63,526 nt of DNA, taken from an uncultured Prochlorococcus sp. GTDB taxonomy: Bacteria; Cyanobacteriota; Cyanobacteriia; PCC-6307; Cyanobiaceae. The stretch is taken from assembly GCA_902634795.1 (NCBI GenBank), contig CACPLK010000002.1, positions 1-63,526 on the forward strand, given 5' to 3'. Below the pieces are notes generated by a model, which was not told the origin of the DNA, searched no databases, and worked only from the letters and a program-made list of their open reading frames with translations. The position numbers and the translations under genes are program-made. Positions within the stretch are counted from its first letter, which is position 1. Each line of letters opens with the position of its first letter. Below are positions 53,242 to 63,364 of the stretch, piece by piece.

Positions 53242-53372
53242 TTTTTATGTTCATTTCCTTTTAGATTAAAAATTCCGTAAAGATAAATTAAAAATATCCC
53301 TAAAAAAGTCAATTTCTGAAGCTATTCAAGAAAAAACCCCAAACGGCCCAACGATATCTTAATATTTTCTTT

Positions 53373-53612
53373 ATGAACTCAGATAATTGCTCAGATCAAA
53401 ACGTTTCTATTAACGTAAATCTCTCTTTAAAAAATGAGACTTTGCGTATATTGATAGAAATGTCAAATGATATGGGCGCAAGTCTTGAGGATGTAATAAG
53501 CTCAATAACTGAAGATTCGGTAATTGATTTAGAGAGACTCCAGGACGATCTAGGAATTGTTATCATCCCAGAAAAATGCAGCAAACAAGATTTAATCAAT
53601 TCAATTCAATAG
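53373..53612 (+). CDS. Hypothetical acidic protein
   Basis: This 79-residue protein (MNSDNCSDQNVSINVNLSLK) is acidic and helical in its middle (ILIEMSNDMGASLEDVISSI). No domain is recognised. It starts at ATG 53373 and ends 26 bp before the convergent glycosyltransferase stop. Confidence 0.55.
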   Translation: MNSDNCSDQNVSINVNLSLKNETLRILIEMSNDMGASLEDVISSITEDSVIDLERLQDDLGIVIIPEKCSKQDLINSIQ

Positions 53613-53637
53613 GTATTGGAGGATATTAGACATTTTT

Positions 53638-55476
53638 TTAAAATCTTTCCGGTCTAGGATTTTTCCAAGTAGAAATAACACCCTCTTTTATTAAAGATTT
53701 TGCTCGTCTTTCAAGAATTTCTCTATCAAGTCTCCAAACGCTATATACACCAAAATTGCCTAAGACTTTTGGCTTAAGTCCTTGCCAATATGATTTTTCC
53801 ACTGATCTTTTATCAATTAGTAAAAGAGTAGTTTCTGAACCATTGGATCCATATATTGGTATTCCCTCCCAACCTCTTCGCTTTTCATTTTTAAGTCGAT
53901 CTGCAACATTCACAAAAGCATTTTTAGATCGACCTTCAAAAACAATAACCTGATTAGTATAAAAATGAATTGAGGGTTTCATAGCTCCGACCATTACTAA
54001 AGGCTCGTTTCTGTTTTGAGAATTTAAAAGTAATTCTGAGGCTTGTCTTAAGGGGAGTTGTCTTAACCTATCTGCCAAATCAAAAGTTGGTAAAACAATC
54101 AGAAAATGGGATAAAACTAGTGGTATTTGCAAAATCAATAATTTTCCATATATTTTTCTAGATGAAAATATGATTCCTAGAAAAGCAATTAATAGAAAAA
54201 TAAATCCCGCTTTTTCAATTAAAAAGCTATTAGTTAATTCTTCTGAGAAATTGGGAATCTCAGGATCATTAAGAAGCTGAATCCATAGCCTTGAAGAGAA
54301 GAGAAATATGGAAAAGAGTGTTGATAAAAATATTGTAAGTTTCCAAGCTAAAGATTTTAAAAATTCCTCTTTAATATGATTGGTTAAGGAAAGAGATATT
54401 AAAACTGATGCTGCAGGAGTAGCCGGAAGCCAATAGCTTGGTAGCTTGGTAGCCGAAATAGTAAAAAAGATAAATACAGAAATTAACCAAAAAAATGAAA
54501 ACTCAAATAACGACTTCTCAGGTTTTTTAATAATCCTTCTAGAACATTTAGAAATATTGTATAAATTATTCCAAATACTTATTAATAAAAATGGAGTAAG
54601 AGGTAAAGAAGCTATACATAATACAATTAAAAAAAACCACCAAGGCTCACCATGAGAATTTACTACTGATGTAAATCTTTGTAGATTGTGGTACCCAAAA
54701 AAACTATCTAGGAAAGGTTTTCCCTCTATTAATAGTTCAACTAAATACCAGGGGAAACTAATAATAAACACAATAAAAATTCCTGGAAAAACCCTCAATA
54801 ATTTTAAAATTCCAAGAAAATTATTTTGAAATAAGGCAAAAAGTAAAATTGTTAATCCTGCTAAAACCAAAGCGACAGGACCTTTAGTAAGGACTGCTAA
54901 TGACAAAAAAAACCAAGACAACCACCAAACTTCTCCTTGTGGATTAGCCAATCTTCTCCATTTAAGAAGTAAGCAAATTCCTAGAGTGCTGCAAAGGAGT
55001 GCATCACTTACAGCAATTCTTCCCCAAATTATTACTAAGGGCGACAATGCAAATAACAGCGCAGCAATAAAGGCTGTTCTTCTATTGAAATTATTTTCTT
55101 CCTGGGGATATTTCATCATTGTGTCCCCTAAAACAAGCATTAAAAGAATTGTTGATAATGCAGAAGGAAGTCTGGCTGCCCAGGTCCCTAAAGGATCCCA
55201 AGAAATACTCCCTGGGATTGAAAATCCCAGCCCCATCAACCAATAAATCAAAGGAGGCTTATCAAATCGAGGTAATCCATTTACTTGAGGTGTGAGCCAA
55301 TTACCCGTTTCTACCATTGCTCTACTTGCTGCCGCAAACAAAGGTGGTGTTTCATCAACCAAACCTGTTGTCCCTAATTGCCAAACAAAAATTATTAATC
55401 CAATAAATAAAATACAAAGAAGACCTCGTCTTCTTTGTTTTAAAGTTGGAGAAAAAGAATTCGTTAAACTTTTCAA
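53638..55476 (-). CDS. ArnT/PMT-like membrane glycosyltransferase
   Basis: This 612-residue GT-C fold protein has about 12 membrane helices. The first external loop has GLVDETPPLFAAASRAMVET with the DE pair (residues about 37-38) and NWLTPQVNGLPRFDKPPLIY, matching 4-amino-4-deoxy-L-arabinose transferase-like enzymes. These transfer sugars from polyprenyl phosphates to lipids or proteins outside the cytoplasmic membrane. It starts at TTG 55476 immediately after the stop of the upstream GT4 gene, so the two are an operon. Confidence 0.85.
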   Translation of the reverse strand: MKSLTNSFSPTLKQRRRGLLCILFIGLIIFVWQLGTTGLVDETPPLFAAASRAMVETGNWLTPQVNGLPRFDKPPLIYWLMGLGFSIPGSISWDPLGTWAARLPSALSTILLMLVLGDTMMKYPQEENNFNRRTAFIAALLFALSPLVIIWGRIAVSDALLCSTLGICLLLKWRRLANPQGEVWWLSWFFLSLAVLTKGPVALVLAGLTILLFALFQNNFLGILKLLRVFPGIFIVFIISFPWYLVELLIEGKPFLDSFFGYHNLQRFTSVVNSHGEPWWFFLIVLCIASLPLTPFLLISIWNNLYNISKCSRRIIKKPEKSLFEFSFFWLISVFIFFTISATKLPSYWLPATPAASVLISLSLTNHIKEEFLKSLAWKLTIFLSTLFSIFLFSSRLWIQLLNDPEIPNFSEELTNSFLIEKAGFIFLLIAFLGIIFSSRKIYGKLLILQIPLVLSHFLIVLPTFDLADRLRQLPLRQASELLLNSQNRNEPLVMVGAMKPSIHFYTNQVIVFEGRSKNAFVNVADRLKNEKRRGWEGIPIYGSNGSETTLLLIDKRSVEKSYWQGLKPKVLGNFGVYSVWRLDREILERRAKSLIKEGVISTWKNPRPERF

Positions 55477-56586
55477 TTAATTTTGAAAGTCTGTAGAGAT
55501 TTTTTTATTTAAGCCTTTATGAAGCCAATTCTCCACTCGTTTTGCAAAGACTTTGTTAGTGGCTTTTTTTTCAAACCAATTCCTACAATTTCTTCTTTTG
55601 ATTTCTGAGATTGATTTTGTTGCTTTTATCAATCCTTCAATATTATTGGGCTTAACCAAAAAACCATTGAATCCGTCTTCGATCAATTCCCCAGGTCCTC
55701 CCAGATCGTATGCAATAACAGGGACACCACAAGCCATAGCTTCAACAATAACGTTACCATAGGCTTCATTCCATTTAGGGGTATTTATCAAAGCTCTACA
55801 CCGCCCTAATTGTTCCTGAAATTTATTCGTTGGAAGAAATCCTTTCCACTCAACAATTTCTTCTGTGAAAGTATTTTCAATTTTTGATGCATATTCTTTA
55901 TCTTCTATAAGTCCCCAAACTAATAATTTTTCACCTAAACTTTTCGCAACTCTTACTGCATCTTCTAAACCTTTTTCTGGAGCGATTCTTCCAGCCCAAC
56001 CTAATGGACCATTCTCATTTTCATTGAATAAATAATTTTCAATATCAAAACCATTTCCAACAATAATTGGATCAGTTTTCAAGTCATAATCTTTAGATTG
56101 TCTTTTAGTATGAAAAGCTAATTGAAAAGGAAAAAATTGACTTATTTCACTAATAGTTTCCTTCATTATTTTTGATTCAGCACCCATACTAATTAAGTGA
56201 AATATTTTAATTGGTTGTGTTTTTGTTAACCATAATGGAAGCCAATCATATGAAAAATTAATAACTGCGTCGGATTTATTTGCGATATTAATTACATCTT
56301 CCCATAACTTTGGTAAAACACTATTAGAAGGAATTAAAACTGGATCGGTTTTCTTCTGATGTTGCCAGCTAGGTTGATCAATTCCATCTATTAATCTTAT
56401 TTCAAGTAATTCACTTTCAAAAGGTAGTTTTGATCCTTTTGGTGCAATTAAAATAATTTTATGACCTAATGAAATTAATCCTTTTATTAAAGAAACAATA
56501 GTAAGTTCAACGCCTCCACCTTTGCCACTACCCAGATAGCCTATAGGTGTGCTTACTAGAATAAGTTTTAATTGCTTATTTATCAC
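55477..56586 (-). CDS. Family 4 glycosyltransferase
   Basis: This 369-residue GT-B protein starts at GTG 56586 (MINKQLKLILVSTPIGYLGS). The N-terminal glycine loop is GSGKGGGVELTIVSLIKGL; the C-terminal donor-binding region includes LGWAGRIAPEKGLEDAVRVA, WNEAYGNVIVEAMACGVPVI and AYDLGGPGELIEDGFNGFL, with the conserved E-x7-E as EAYGNVIVE. The acceptor is unknown. It lies directly before the ArnT-like gene, probably in a surface-glycan pathway. Confidence 0.88.
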   Translation of the reverse strand: MINKQLKLILVSTPIGYLGSGKGGGVELTIVSLIKGLISLGHKIILIAPKGSKLPFESELLEIRLIDGIDQPSWQHQKKTDPVLIPSNSVLPKLWEDVINIANKSDAVINFSYDWLPLWLTKTQPIKIFHLISMGAESKIMKETISEISQFFPFQLAFHTKRQSKDYDLKTDPIIVGNGFDIENYLFNENENGPLGWAGRIAPEKGLEDAVRVAKSLGEKLLVWGLIEDKEYASKIENTFTEEIVEWKGFLPTNKFQEQLGRCRALINTPKWNEAYGNVIVEAMACGVPVIAYDLGGPGELIEDGFNGFLVKPNNIEGLIKATKSISEIKRRNCRNWFEKKATNKVFAKRVENWLHKGLNKKISTDFQN

Positions 56587-56591
56587 TTTAA

Positions 56592-57542
56592 TTAAGCCTC
56601 TTTTATTAATTCATTATTGCTTTTATCCCCCCAGAATCTTCTCCTCTGACTTACAAATAGTACTGAAATTAAAACCAAAACAACTCCAATCCACTGAAGT
56701 AGGAAGAGTCTCTCTCCTAACCAAATTCCGCCAGTAATCAATGCAAATACAGGTGTTAAAAATGCAAGGGTACTAAAACTTGTTAATTCTTTGCTGCTGG
56801 CAAACCAAAAAAATAATCCATAAGCCAGCGCGCTACCAAACAAACTTGAATAAGACATCAAAGACCATTCAAAAACAGACCAATCTGGGACTAATGGCCA
56901 ATTTTTATCGAATATATGCCACACAAGAAGAGGCAAACTTCCTAGAACCATGTGCCATCCCGTTACGGCAACAGGGTCACTGTTTCTGCAAGCAAATCGA
57001 ATAAGCACTGTTCCTAAAGCCATAGAGGTTGCTGCGCATATCATCCATACTTCCCCATGGCTTAAAAAATTACTTCCTGATTCAAATTTGCCAAGCAAAA
57101 ACCAATTCCCTAGCAGCTCAGTAGGGACACCAAGACAAATTATTCCAACTAAGCCAAGTACCAAGCCAATCCATCCAATTGGATTTATTGCATCTCCAAA
57201 CAAAATTCTTGCCAATAAAGCAACCATCAAAGGTTGGGAGTCGATAAGAACGGAACCCAATCCTGCTCCTGTTTCCATCAACCCTTTGGCTAAAAAAATC
57301 TGAAAAAGAGTTGCGTCAATCAAAGTAAATACTAAAAACCACACCAAATCATCTTTTGAAATATTCCAACTTCTCTTCAAGAAAGGAACTGAAGCTAAAA
57401 CAACTAAACCTGCAGGCAAAAGCCTTAATGAGGCTACGATCTCAGGTCCAGCTGCATTAACCAAAGGGGACATCGCTGCCATTGAGGTTCCCCAAAGAGC
57501 GAACGGCAAAATCATCAAAAACCAATTCCAAATGAAAAACAT
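56592..57542 (-). CDS. EamA/DMT-family transporter
   Basis: This protein has 316 residues from ATG 57542 (MFFIWNWFLMILPFALWGTS). A longer frame to 57638 would overlap sppA. It has ten hydrophobic helices in two EamA repeats, beginning ILPFALWGTSMAAMSPLV and, in the second half, MALGTVLIRFACRNSDPVAV. It is probably a metabolite exporter; the substrate is unknown. It lies 5 bp before the GT4 start on the same strand. Confidence 0.85.
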   Translation of the reverse strand: MFFIWNWFLMILPFALWGTSMAAMSPLVNAAGPEIVASLRLLPAGLVVLASVPFLKRSWNISKDDLVWFLVFTLIDATLFQIFLAKGLMETGAGLGSVLIDSQPLMVALLARILFGDAINPIGWIGLVLGLVGIICLGVPTELLGNWFLLGKFESGSNFLSHGEVWMICAATSMALGTVLIRFACRNSDPVAVTGWHMVLGSLPLLVWHIFDKNWPLVPDWSVFEWSLMSYSSLFGSALAYGLFFWFASSKELTSFSTLAFLTPVFALITGGIWLGERLFLLQWIGVVLVLISVLFVSQRRRFWGDKSNNELIKEA

Positions 57543-57595
57543 AAGGTCAGAAAGCAATCTCCTTTTTAAGATCAATAAAGTTATGCATAATTTGA

Positions 57596-58405
57596 ATGAT
57601 TTGGCCCTTGAGACGAAAATCCAAAAAAAGGATGGCACGAATCTGTATTGAAGGTCCTATCAATTCAGAAACTCGAAAAAATGTTCTAAAAGCATTAAAG
57701 CAAATTGAGGAAAGAGAGTTTCCAGCACTATTACTTCGCATTGACAGCCCTGGTGGAACAGTTGGTGATAGCCAAGAAATCCATAGTGCTCTCTTAAGGC
57801 TAAGAGAAAAAGGTTGTCATGTTGTAGCTAGTTTTGGCAACATCTCAGCTTCAGGCGGTGTCTACATAGGAGTAGGTGCTGAAAAGATTGTTGCCAATCC
57901 GGGAACAATAACAGGGTCGATTGGTGTGATTTTAAGAGGAAATAACATATCTAAATTATTGGAGAAGATTGGTATTAAATTCGAGACTGTAAAAAGTGGG
58001 ATTTATAAAGACATCCTTTCCCCTGATCGCCCTTTATCAATAGAAGAGAGAGCTCTCCTTCAATCTTTGATTGATAGCAGTTATGAACAATTTGTTTTGG
58101 CAGTTTCAAAAGGAAGAAATTTAACTCCAGAAGTTGTCAAGAGTTTTGCTGATGGAAGAGTATTTACTGGAGAACAAGCCAAAGAATTTGGACTGGTGGA
58201 TGAAATTGGTGATGAAAATGAAGCAAAATTACTTGCTATAAAAATTGCAAATCTAGATGAAAAAACAAAACCAATTACCTTTGGCAAAACAAAAAAGAAA
58301 TTATTAGGGTTCTTACCAGGAGGGAAATTAATCCACAATCTTGTAAATGCATTAAACCTAGAGTTGGAGGGAAATGGACAGATCCTTTGGCTTTATAAGC
58401 CATGA
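57596..58405 (+). CDS. sppA: Signal peptide peptidase SppA
   Basis: This 269-residue serine protease of the S49 family degrades released signal peptides or membrane proteins. The nucleophile Ser lies in GNISASGGVYIGVGAEKI (about 82-99) and the general base Lys in VKSGIYKDILSPDRPLS (about 137-153). It starts at ATG 57596 (MIWPLRRKSKKRMARICIEG). Cyanobacterial SppA can also act in antenna degradation. It overlaps aroH by 4 bp. Confidence 0.9.
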   Translation: MIWPLRRKSKKRMARICIEGPINSETRKNVLKALKQIEEREFPALLLRIDSPGGTVGDSQEIHSALLRLREKGCHVVASFGNISASGGVYIGVGAEKIVANPGTITGSIGVILRGNNISKLLEKIGIKFETVKSGIYKDILSPDRPLSIEERALLQSLIDSSYEQFVLAVSKGRNLTPEVVKSFADGRVFTGEQAKEFGLVDEIGDENEAKLLAIKIANLDEKTKPITFGKTKKKLLGFLPGGKLIHNLVNALNLELEGNGQILWLYKP

Positions 58406-58779
58406 ACTTTAAAAATGAATTTCCTTATCTATGTGCATTGAGGGGAGCAACGACTTGTGAAAACAACTCTGTTGAGTCAATTACTTTGGCGGTAGAGGAG
58501 TTGCTAGTTGAATTAGTTTCTAGAAATAATTTGATCCCAGATCAAATTATTTCGGTTACTTTCTCAGTTACCTCAGATTTAGATGCTTGTTTCCCCGCTT
58601 CCATTGCCAGAAAAAAAACAGGCTGGGAAAAAATCGCACTTTTAGACTGCCAGCAGATGTTTGTTAAAGACGACTTATCAAAATGTATTCGTCTACTTGC
58701 TTACGTTTCTTTACCAAAAGAACAAATACCCAAAAATCCTTATCTTGGTAAAGCAAAAAATTTACGTCCAGACAGATAA
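58402..58779 (+). CDS. aroH: Chorismate mutase, AroH type
   Basis: This 125-residue AroH-fold mutase converts chorismate to prephenate for phenylalanine and tyrosine. The family residues are visible: LRGATTCENNSVESI with the active-site Arg at 14, VTFSVTSDLDACFPASIAR, CQQMFVKDDLSKCIRLLAYV. It starts inside an ATGA overlap with sppA, so the two are coupled. Confidence 0.93.
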   Translation: MNFKNEFPYLCALRGATTCENNSVESITLAVEELLVELVSRNNLIPDQIISVTFSVTSDLDACFPASIARKKTGWEKIALLDCQQMFVKDDLSKCIRLLAYVSLPKEQIPKNPYLGKAKNLRPDR

Positions 58780-58876
58780 ATCCAGATTTTTTTCCAACAA
58801 CCGCCTATATTCTCTCAAGATTGCAAATACACTTGAAAATATTCAAGTGATTACATATTTCTGAAAACTTCAAGTT

Positions 58877-59452
58877 ATGTTCAAGAAAAAATTATTTTCA
58901 ACCTTAAAGAAAACCTTTTTTATTGGATTTTCAGCTTTTTTATTTGGGACTGGGGCCTCAATTTTAGCTCCAAAATCTTTTGCATCCCCTGGTTTCTTTG
59001 AATACCAATGGGATCCAGAACCTGGATATAAAAAACTTAAATATTTTCAATCTTCATCTGAAAGGAATGAGAGATCGACTTATTATTTCTTCCTTAGAGG
59101 GCAGGAAAGAAAAGAAGATATTGAAAAACTTACTATTGCAGTACCAGATTATTTTAAAGCAAAAATCAAGACGAAAAAATTAAACCTCTGTAAAGTTAAA
59201 ATTGGTGGCTATACCGGAAGGACTCGTTGCTTAGAAAACATCCCTTCTCTTATTACAGTTAATAAAAAACAGACTTTTATTGAAATCCTCCCAGAGAAAC
59301 CAATTCCATACAATAAGGATAATTACGCTTTAGTAATGAAGATCTTCAATCCAAGAAATAGAGGCATGTTTCAATTCCGAGCGCTATCTCAAAATACAGA
59401 TGAAATTCCTATCTCAACATATTTAGGAACTTGGAACATAGACGTACAGTGA
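58877..59452 (+). CDS. DUF2808 secreted protein
   Basis: This 191-residue protein has a signal peptide (FFIGFSAFLFGTGASILAPK, cleaved near SFA|SPGF), followed by a DUF2808 domain: FEYQWDPEPGYKKLKYFQSS and ENIPSLITVNKKQTFIEI, LPEKPIPYNKDNYALVMKIF. The family is common in cyanobacteria and of unknown function. Confidence 0.85.
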   Translation: MFKKKLFSTLKKTFFIGFSAFLFGTGASILAPKSFASPGFFEYQWDPEPGYKKLKYFQSSSERNERSTYYFFLRGQERKEDIEKLTIAVPDYFKAKIKTKKLNLCKVKIGGYTGRTRCLENIPSLITVNKKQTFIEILPEKPIPYNKDNYALVMKIFNPRNRGMFQFRALSQNTDEIPISTYLGTWNIDVQ

Positions 59453-59500
59453 ACTGATAAATTAACCTTTATATCTAATCCAATACGAGAATAAATAGAA

Positions 59501-59638
59501 ATGACAAAAAGGACCTTTGGAGGAACAAGTAGAAAAAGGAAAAGAGTTTCTGGTTTCAGAGTGAGAATGAGATCTCATACCGGAAGGAGAGTTGTAAGGA
59601 CTCGTAGAAAACGGGGAAGATCTCGTTTGACTGTTTAA
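59501..59638 (+). CDS. rpmH: Ribosomal protein L34
   Basis: This 45-residue basic protein ([20 protein letters not shown]) has the conserved [19 protein letters not shown]. It is the start of the conserved rpmH-rnpA-yidC block. Confidence 0.96.
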   Translation: MTKRTFGGTSRKRKRVSGFRVRMRSHTGRRVVRTRRKRGRSRLTV

Positions 59639-59681
59639 AAAAGGGTCTTAAACAAAGACACTTAATAAAAAGTTTCTTCTA

Positions 59682-60068
59682 ATGGTTTTGCCAAAACATA
59701 TGAGACTTAAAGGTCATAGATGTTTTGACTTCATCTATAAGGAGGGCGTAAGGTTCTACAGCCCTTCGATGGTTCTTAGAGTTACAAACGCAAAGACAAA
59801 ACTTCAAGTCAAACCAATCAACTCAAAGGTTAAGCCTTCTATAAAATGCGCCGTATCAATAAGTAATAAAGTCAGCAAAAAATCAGTCACAAGAAATAAG
59901 CTTCGACGGTTATTCCACCAACATTTGTCATACAGACTTTCTAAGATAAAACTTGATTCTGAAATGTGGGCTTTTTTTTCCTTAAAACCCTCCTGCATAA
60001 AAAATTCTGAGAGCAACCTCCTTAAAGAATGTGACAAACTACTCAACAAGGCTGGAATAACAAAATGA
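59682..60068 (+). CDS. rnpA: Ribonuclease P protein component
   Basis: This 128-residue protein component of RNase P processes the 5' leaders of tRNAs. It begins MVLPKHMRLKGHRCFDFIYK and contains the family motif VSKKSVTRNKLRRLFHQHL, with RNxLRR as the RNA-binding signature. It lies 43 bp after rpmH and overlaps the next gene by 4 bp. Confidence 0.93.
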   Translation: MVLPKHMRLKGHRCFDFIYKEGVRFYSPSMVLRVTNAKTKLQVKPINSKVKPSIKCAVSISNKVSKKSVTRNKLRRLFHQHLSYRLSKIKLDSEMWAFFSLKPSCIKNSESNLLKECDKLLNKAGITK

Positions 60069-60475
60069 CAATTACTCCAAACGAAGACATTTTTTATGAA
60101 GGTGGTCCAGCAAGTGGTGACTTGATAATAAATTTGATTGCTGGAATAACACTGATAGGTTTACCTTTTACATTTGGAGCATTGGTTAGAGCCTTATGGG
60201 TTAGATATAAAATAACGACTCGTCGAATATCTGTTACTGGTGGTTGGCTTGGGAGGGATAAAACCCAAGTTGTGTATAGTCAAATTGCTGAGATCAGAGC
60301 CATTCCAAGGGGTTTAGGCGCTTACGGTGATATGGTTTTAGTCCTAAAGGATGGAGCTCGCTTAGAGATGAGATCACTACCAAACTTTAGAGAAACAGAA
60401 TCTTATATTCTTGAAAAAATAGAAAAACAACCCATTAATAAAATAAATAAAGATGTTCAAGGTTTTTCAAACTAA
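60065..60475 (+). CDS. PH-domain membrane protein (bPH2/DUF304-like)
   Basis: This 136-residue protein has a membrane helix (DLIINLIAGITLIGLPFTFG), then a PH-like domain (VRYKITTRRISVTGGWLGRD, QVVYSQIAEIRAIPRGLG, YGDMVLVLKDGARLEM). The gene is conserved between rnpA and yidC in cyanobacteria. It starts in an ATGA overlap with rnpA. Confidence 0.85.
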   Translation: MTITPNEDIFYEGGPASGDLIINLIAGITLIGLPFTFGALVRALWVRYKITTRRISVTGGWLGRDKTQVVYSQIAEIRAIPRGLGAYGDMVLVLKDGARLEMRSLPNFRETESYILEKIEKQPINKINKDVQGFSN

Positions 60476-60559
60476 TGAGTCCTCACAAATATGTGAGACA
60501 AGAACACATCTTCTAAGGCAAACTGGCCTAACAACCTCAAACTTTCTAACTTTAAAACC

Positions 60560-61708
60560 GTGATCGGGTACATCTCCGACAATCTACTTATCCCGATCCT
60601 AGATTTTTTCTACGGATTAGTTCCAAGTTATGGACTAGCGATTGTCGCATTAACCATAGTTATTCGCTTAGCACTTTTCCCTCTCAGCGCTGGCTCCATT
60701 AGAAGCGCAAGAAGAATGAAAATAGCTCAACCTGTCATGCAAAAAAGACAGGCTGAGATCAAAAGCCGCTACGCAAGCAATCCTCAGAAACAACAGGAAG
60801 AGTTAGGGAAGTTAATGGGTGAATTCGGGAGCCCTCTAGCTGGTTGCCTTCCTCTACTTGTTCAAATGCCAATATTATTCGCTCTATTCGCAACTTTGAG
60901 AGGTTCACCTTTTGCAGATGTCCCTTATCTTGTCAACATCAAAGTCCTTCCATCAGATCAAATAGCAGCTGTTGAGCCCAAACCGTTCAAAACTGCTAAG
61001 CATTCCATATTCATTACCGAAAAAAATCACTTTCCTGTTATCGCAGCTCTTCCAGGCGGAACAAAAATCGGTTCAGGTGATTCAGTCAAAATCAATCTGC
61101 AAACTTTGAATGGAGATTCATATATCAACGAATTACAGAAATATGAAAATGGATCGAAATTTTCTCCTTCTTGGAAGGTCACGAAAGGGGAAGACATTGT
61201 AAAAGTCTCATCCGATGGGACTGTAAACGCACTTAATCCTGGTGATGCGACTGTAGAGGCAAAGATCCCTGGTTTAGCTGCTAAAAGCGGTTTCTTGTTC
61301 ATAGAAGCATTGGGAAATGTCGGCTTTTATGTAGATGGAGCAATTCATTGGGACATTGCCTTTCTAGTGGCAGGTTTCGGCTTAACACTCGTTATTTCTC
61401 AGGTGCTCTCTGGAAGAGGAATGCCTGTAAACAAGCAACAATCAACTGCTAACAAAATTACCCCGGTAATGATTACTGGAATGTTTCTATTCTTCCCTTT
61501 GCCTGCAGGAGTTTTGCTTTATATGGTCATTGCAAATATTTTTCAAGGAATACAAACATTTCTGCTTAGCAGAGAATCCCTACCAGACAATTTACAGAAA
61601 ATACTTGACGAACAGCTCAAACAACAAGATAGCTCCCCTATTTCAGTCACTTCAGAAGTTATATCTGATTCCGATAGATTACCCTTTGAGCCAAAAAGTA
61701 ATAAATAA
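60560..61708 (+). CDS. yidC: YidC/Oxa1 membrane insertase with a Big2-like insertion
   Basis: This 382-residue insertase starts at GTG 60560 ([20 protein letters not shown]). The conserved cytoplasmic loop and helices are [19 protein letters not shown] and [20 protein letters not shown]; the C-terminal helices include [20 protein letters not shown] and [18 protein letters not shown]. Between the second and third membrane helices lies an insertion of about 130 residues (about 125-255). Its second half ([34 protein letters not shown]) resembles a bacterial Ig-like (Big2) domain. It inserts photosystem and respiratory proteins into membranes. Confidence 0.92.
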   Translation: MIGYISDNLLIPILDFFYGLVPSYGLAIVALTIVIRLALFPLSAGSIRSARRMKIAQPVMQKRQAEIKSRYASNPQKQQEELGKLMGEFGSPLAGCLPLLVQMPILFALFATLRGSPFADVPYLVNIKVLPSDQIAAVEPKPFKTAKHSIFITEKNHFPVIAALPGGTKIGSGDSVKINLQTLNGDSYINELQKYENGSKFSPSWKVTKGEDIVKVSSDGTVNALNPGDATVEAKIPGLAAKSGFLFIEALGNVGFYVDGAIHWDIAFLVAGFGLTLVISQVLSGRGMPVNKQQSTANKITPVMITGMFLFFPLPAGVLLYMVIANIFQGIQTFLLSRESLPDNLQKILDEQLKQQDSSPISVTSEVISDSDRLPFEPKSNK

Positions 61709-61763
61709 TTGTAAGTACAACTTATTATATAAATTCAGCTTTATCTAGAAAAATCTATAACTG

Positions 61764-63242
61764 ATGTCTAATTGGGACGAACAACTTGATCTGTTAATTC
61801 AAGCGAGAACTCCTATTATTTGGATAAGGAGTAATGAAGAAGAAAGAGTTGAAACTCTTTTAAAAAATTCTACTAAAAGGCTTTCTCCAAGAAGACTTGC
61901 TACGTGGGATTACATAGATGGAATTAGAAATGTTCTTAATTCAAATAATCTTGGTTCAAGGCAGCCAATGGCAGTCCTTGAATGGCTTAAAAAACTTGAT
62001 GAAAGTTCTCCAACTATACTTTTGTTAAAAGATTTTCATCATTTCTGTGAAGATCCAGGCATTTTAAGAATGCTAAAAAATCTAACTATTCATCTTCGCT
62101 CAAAGCCTCATTCAATAATTATCAGTTCTGGTTTATGGAGCCCCTCAAATGATTTAGAAGAAGACCTAACGATTCTTGACCTTCCCTTACCTAAAGAGAA
62201 TGAAATCAAAACACTTTTATCAAATATTGCCGAGGCTAGTAATTCTCAATTAGACAACAATATTCTAAAAGAACTTACTAATGCATGTGGAGGTCTAAGT
62301 GAATCAAGGATCCGCAAAGTAGCTGCTAGAGCTCTGGCTCAAAGAGGTCAAATTGGTAAAGAAGATTTAATAGAAGTACTAGAAGAGAAACGCCAATCAA
62401 TTGCTCGTAGCGAGGTACTGGAATATTGCAAAACAAATAAGTCTCCAAATGATGTTGGTGGTTTACAAATATTGAAAGATTGGTTGAAACAAAGGAAACA
62501 AGCATTCTCCGAAGAAGCAAAAGATTTTGGTTTGCCTTTACCTAAAGGGGTTTTGCTAGTTGGCCCTCAAGGGACAGGAAAAACTCTAGTAGCGAAAGCG
62601 ATAGCAAATAGCTGGTCTATGCCCTTGTTAAGACTTGATGTAGGAAGATTATTTGCTGGCTTAGTAGGAGCGAGTGAAGCACGAACAAGAGAAACCATTC
62701 AGCGAGCTGAAGCTATGGCCCCTTGCATTTTATGGATTGACGAAATTGACAAAGCTTTTGGCGGAGATGGTAGAAGTGACGGAGGAACGAGTCAAAGAGT
62801 GCTTGCAAATATTCTCACCTGGATGTCAGAGAAAACTTCCTCTGTTTTTCTTGTAGCCACTGCAAATGGAATAGATAAGCTTCCTGCTGAGCTACTGAGG
62901 AAAGGAAGATTTGATGAAATTTTTATGTTGGAATTACCCTCAAGAAACGAAAGACATAGCATTCTTGAACTTCATCTTCGAAAACGAAGACCAAATTTAA
63001 AAATTGATTTAGATGCTGCTGTCGATAGAACTGAAGGATTCTCTGGTGCAGAATTAGAACAAGCAGTTATTGAGGCAATGTACTTTGCTTTTGCAGAGAA
63101 AAGAGAGCTTCTCGAAGGCGATTTAATTCTCGCTACAAGTCAACTAGTTCCTCTTTCTAGAACCGCAAGAGAACAACTTGAATCTCTAAGAGAATGGGCT
63201 TCTAGCGGAAGAGCAAGGGCTTCATCTCCAAAACTTTTTTAA
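61764..63242 (+). CDS. ycf46: AAA+ ATPase, Ycf46 type
   Basis: This 492-residue protein has an N-terminal Ycf46 region and a C-terminal AAA+ domain: Walker A VGPQGTGKTLVAKAIA (about 268-283), Walker B CILWIDEIDKAFGG (about 324-337), sensor VFLVATANGIDKLP and arginine finger region ELLRKGRFDE. Ycf46 proteins in cyanobacteria are linked to regulation of photosynthesis and CO2 use. It starts at ATG 61764, 55 bp after yidC. Confidence 0.92.
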   Translation: MSNWDEQLDLLIQARTPIIWIRSNEEERVETLLKNSTKRLSPRRLATWDYIDGIRNVLNSNNLGSRQPMAVLEWLKKLDESSPTILLLKDFHHFCEDPGILRMLKNLTIHLRSKPHSIIISSGLWSPSNDLEEDLTILDLPLPKENEIKTLLSNIAEASNSQLDNNILKELTNACGGLSESRIRKVAARALAQRGQIGKEDLIEVLEEKRQSIARSEVLEYCKTNKSPNDVGGLQILKDWLKQRKQAFSEEAKDFGLPLPKGVLLVGPQGTGKTLVAKAIANSWSMPLLRLDVGRLFAGLVGASEARTRETIQRAEAMAPCILWIDEIDKAFGGDGRSDGGTSQRVLANILTWMSEKTSSVFLVATANGIDKLPAELLRKGRFDEIFMLELPSRNERHSILELHLRKRRPNLKIDLDAAVDRTEGFSGAELEQAVIEAMYFAFAEKRELLEGDLILATSQLVPLSRTAREQLESLREWASSGRARASSPKLF

Positions 63243-63364
63243 AATTTTCTTGTTGTTTTTATTCAATAAATCAAAAATAGTTCTTGATTTAGAAGAAATT
63301 AACAAGAGCGATTATTTTTAGGAACAATTAACGATTAGGCTAAAAGGAATTCAATATTTAGATA

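Noticed and set aside
60482-60497. CTCACA-AATA-TGTGAG hairpin before yidC, partly like the Yfr1 motif
   Set aside because: Short 6-bp arms, no T-run, and the motif is incomplete and on the wrong strand to be a pairing target in the yidC leader.
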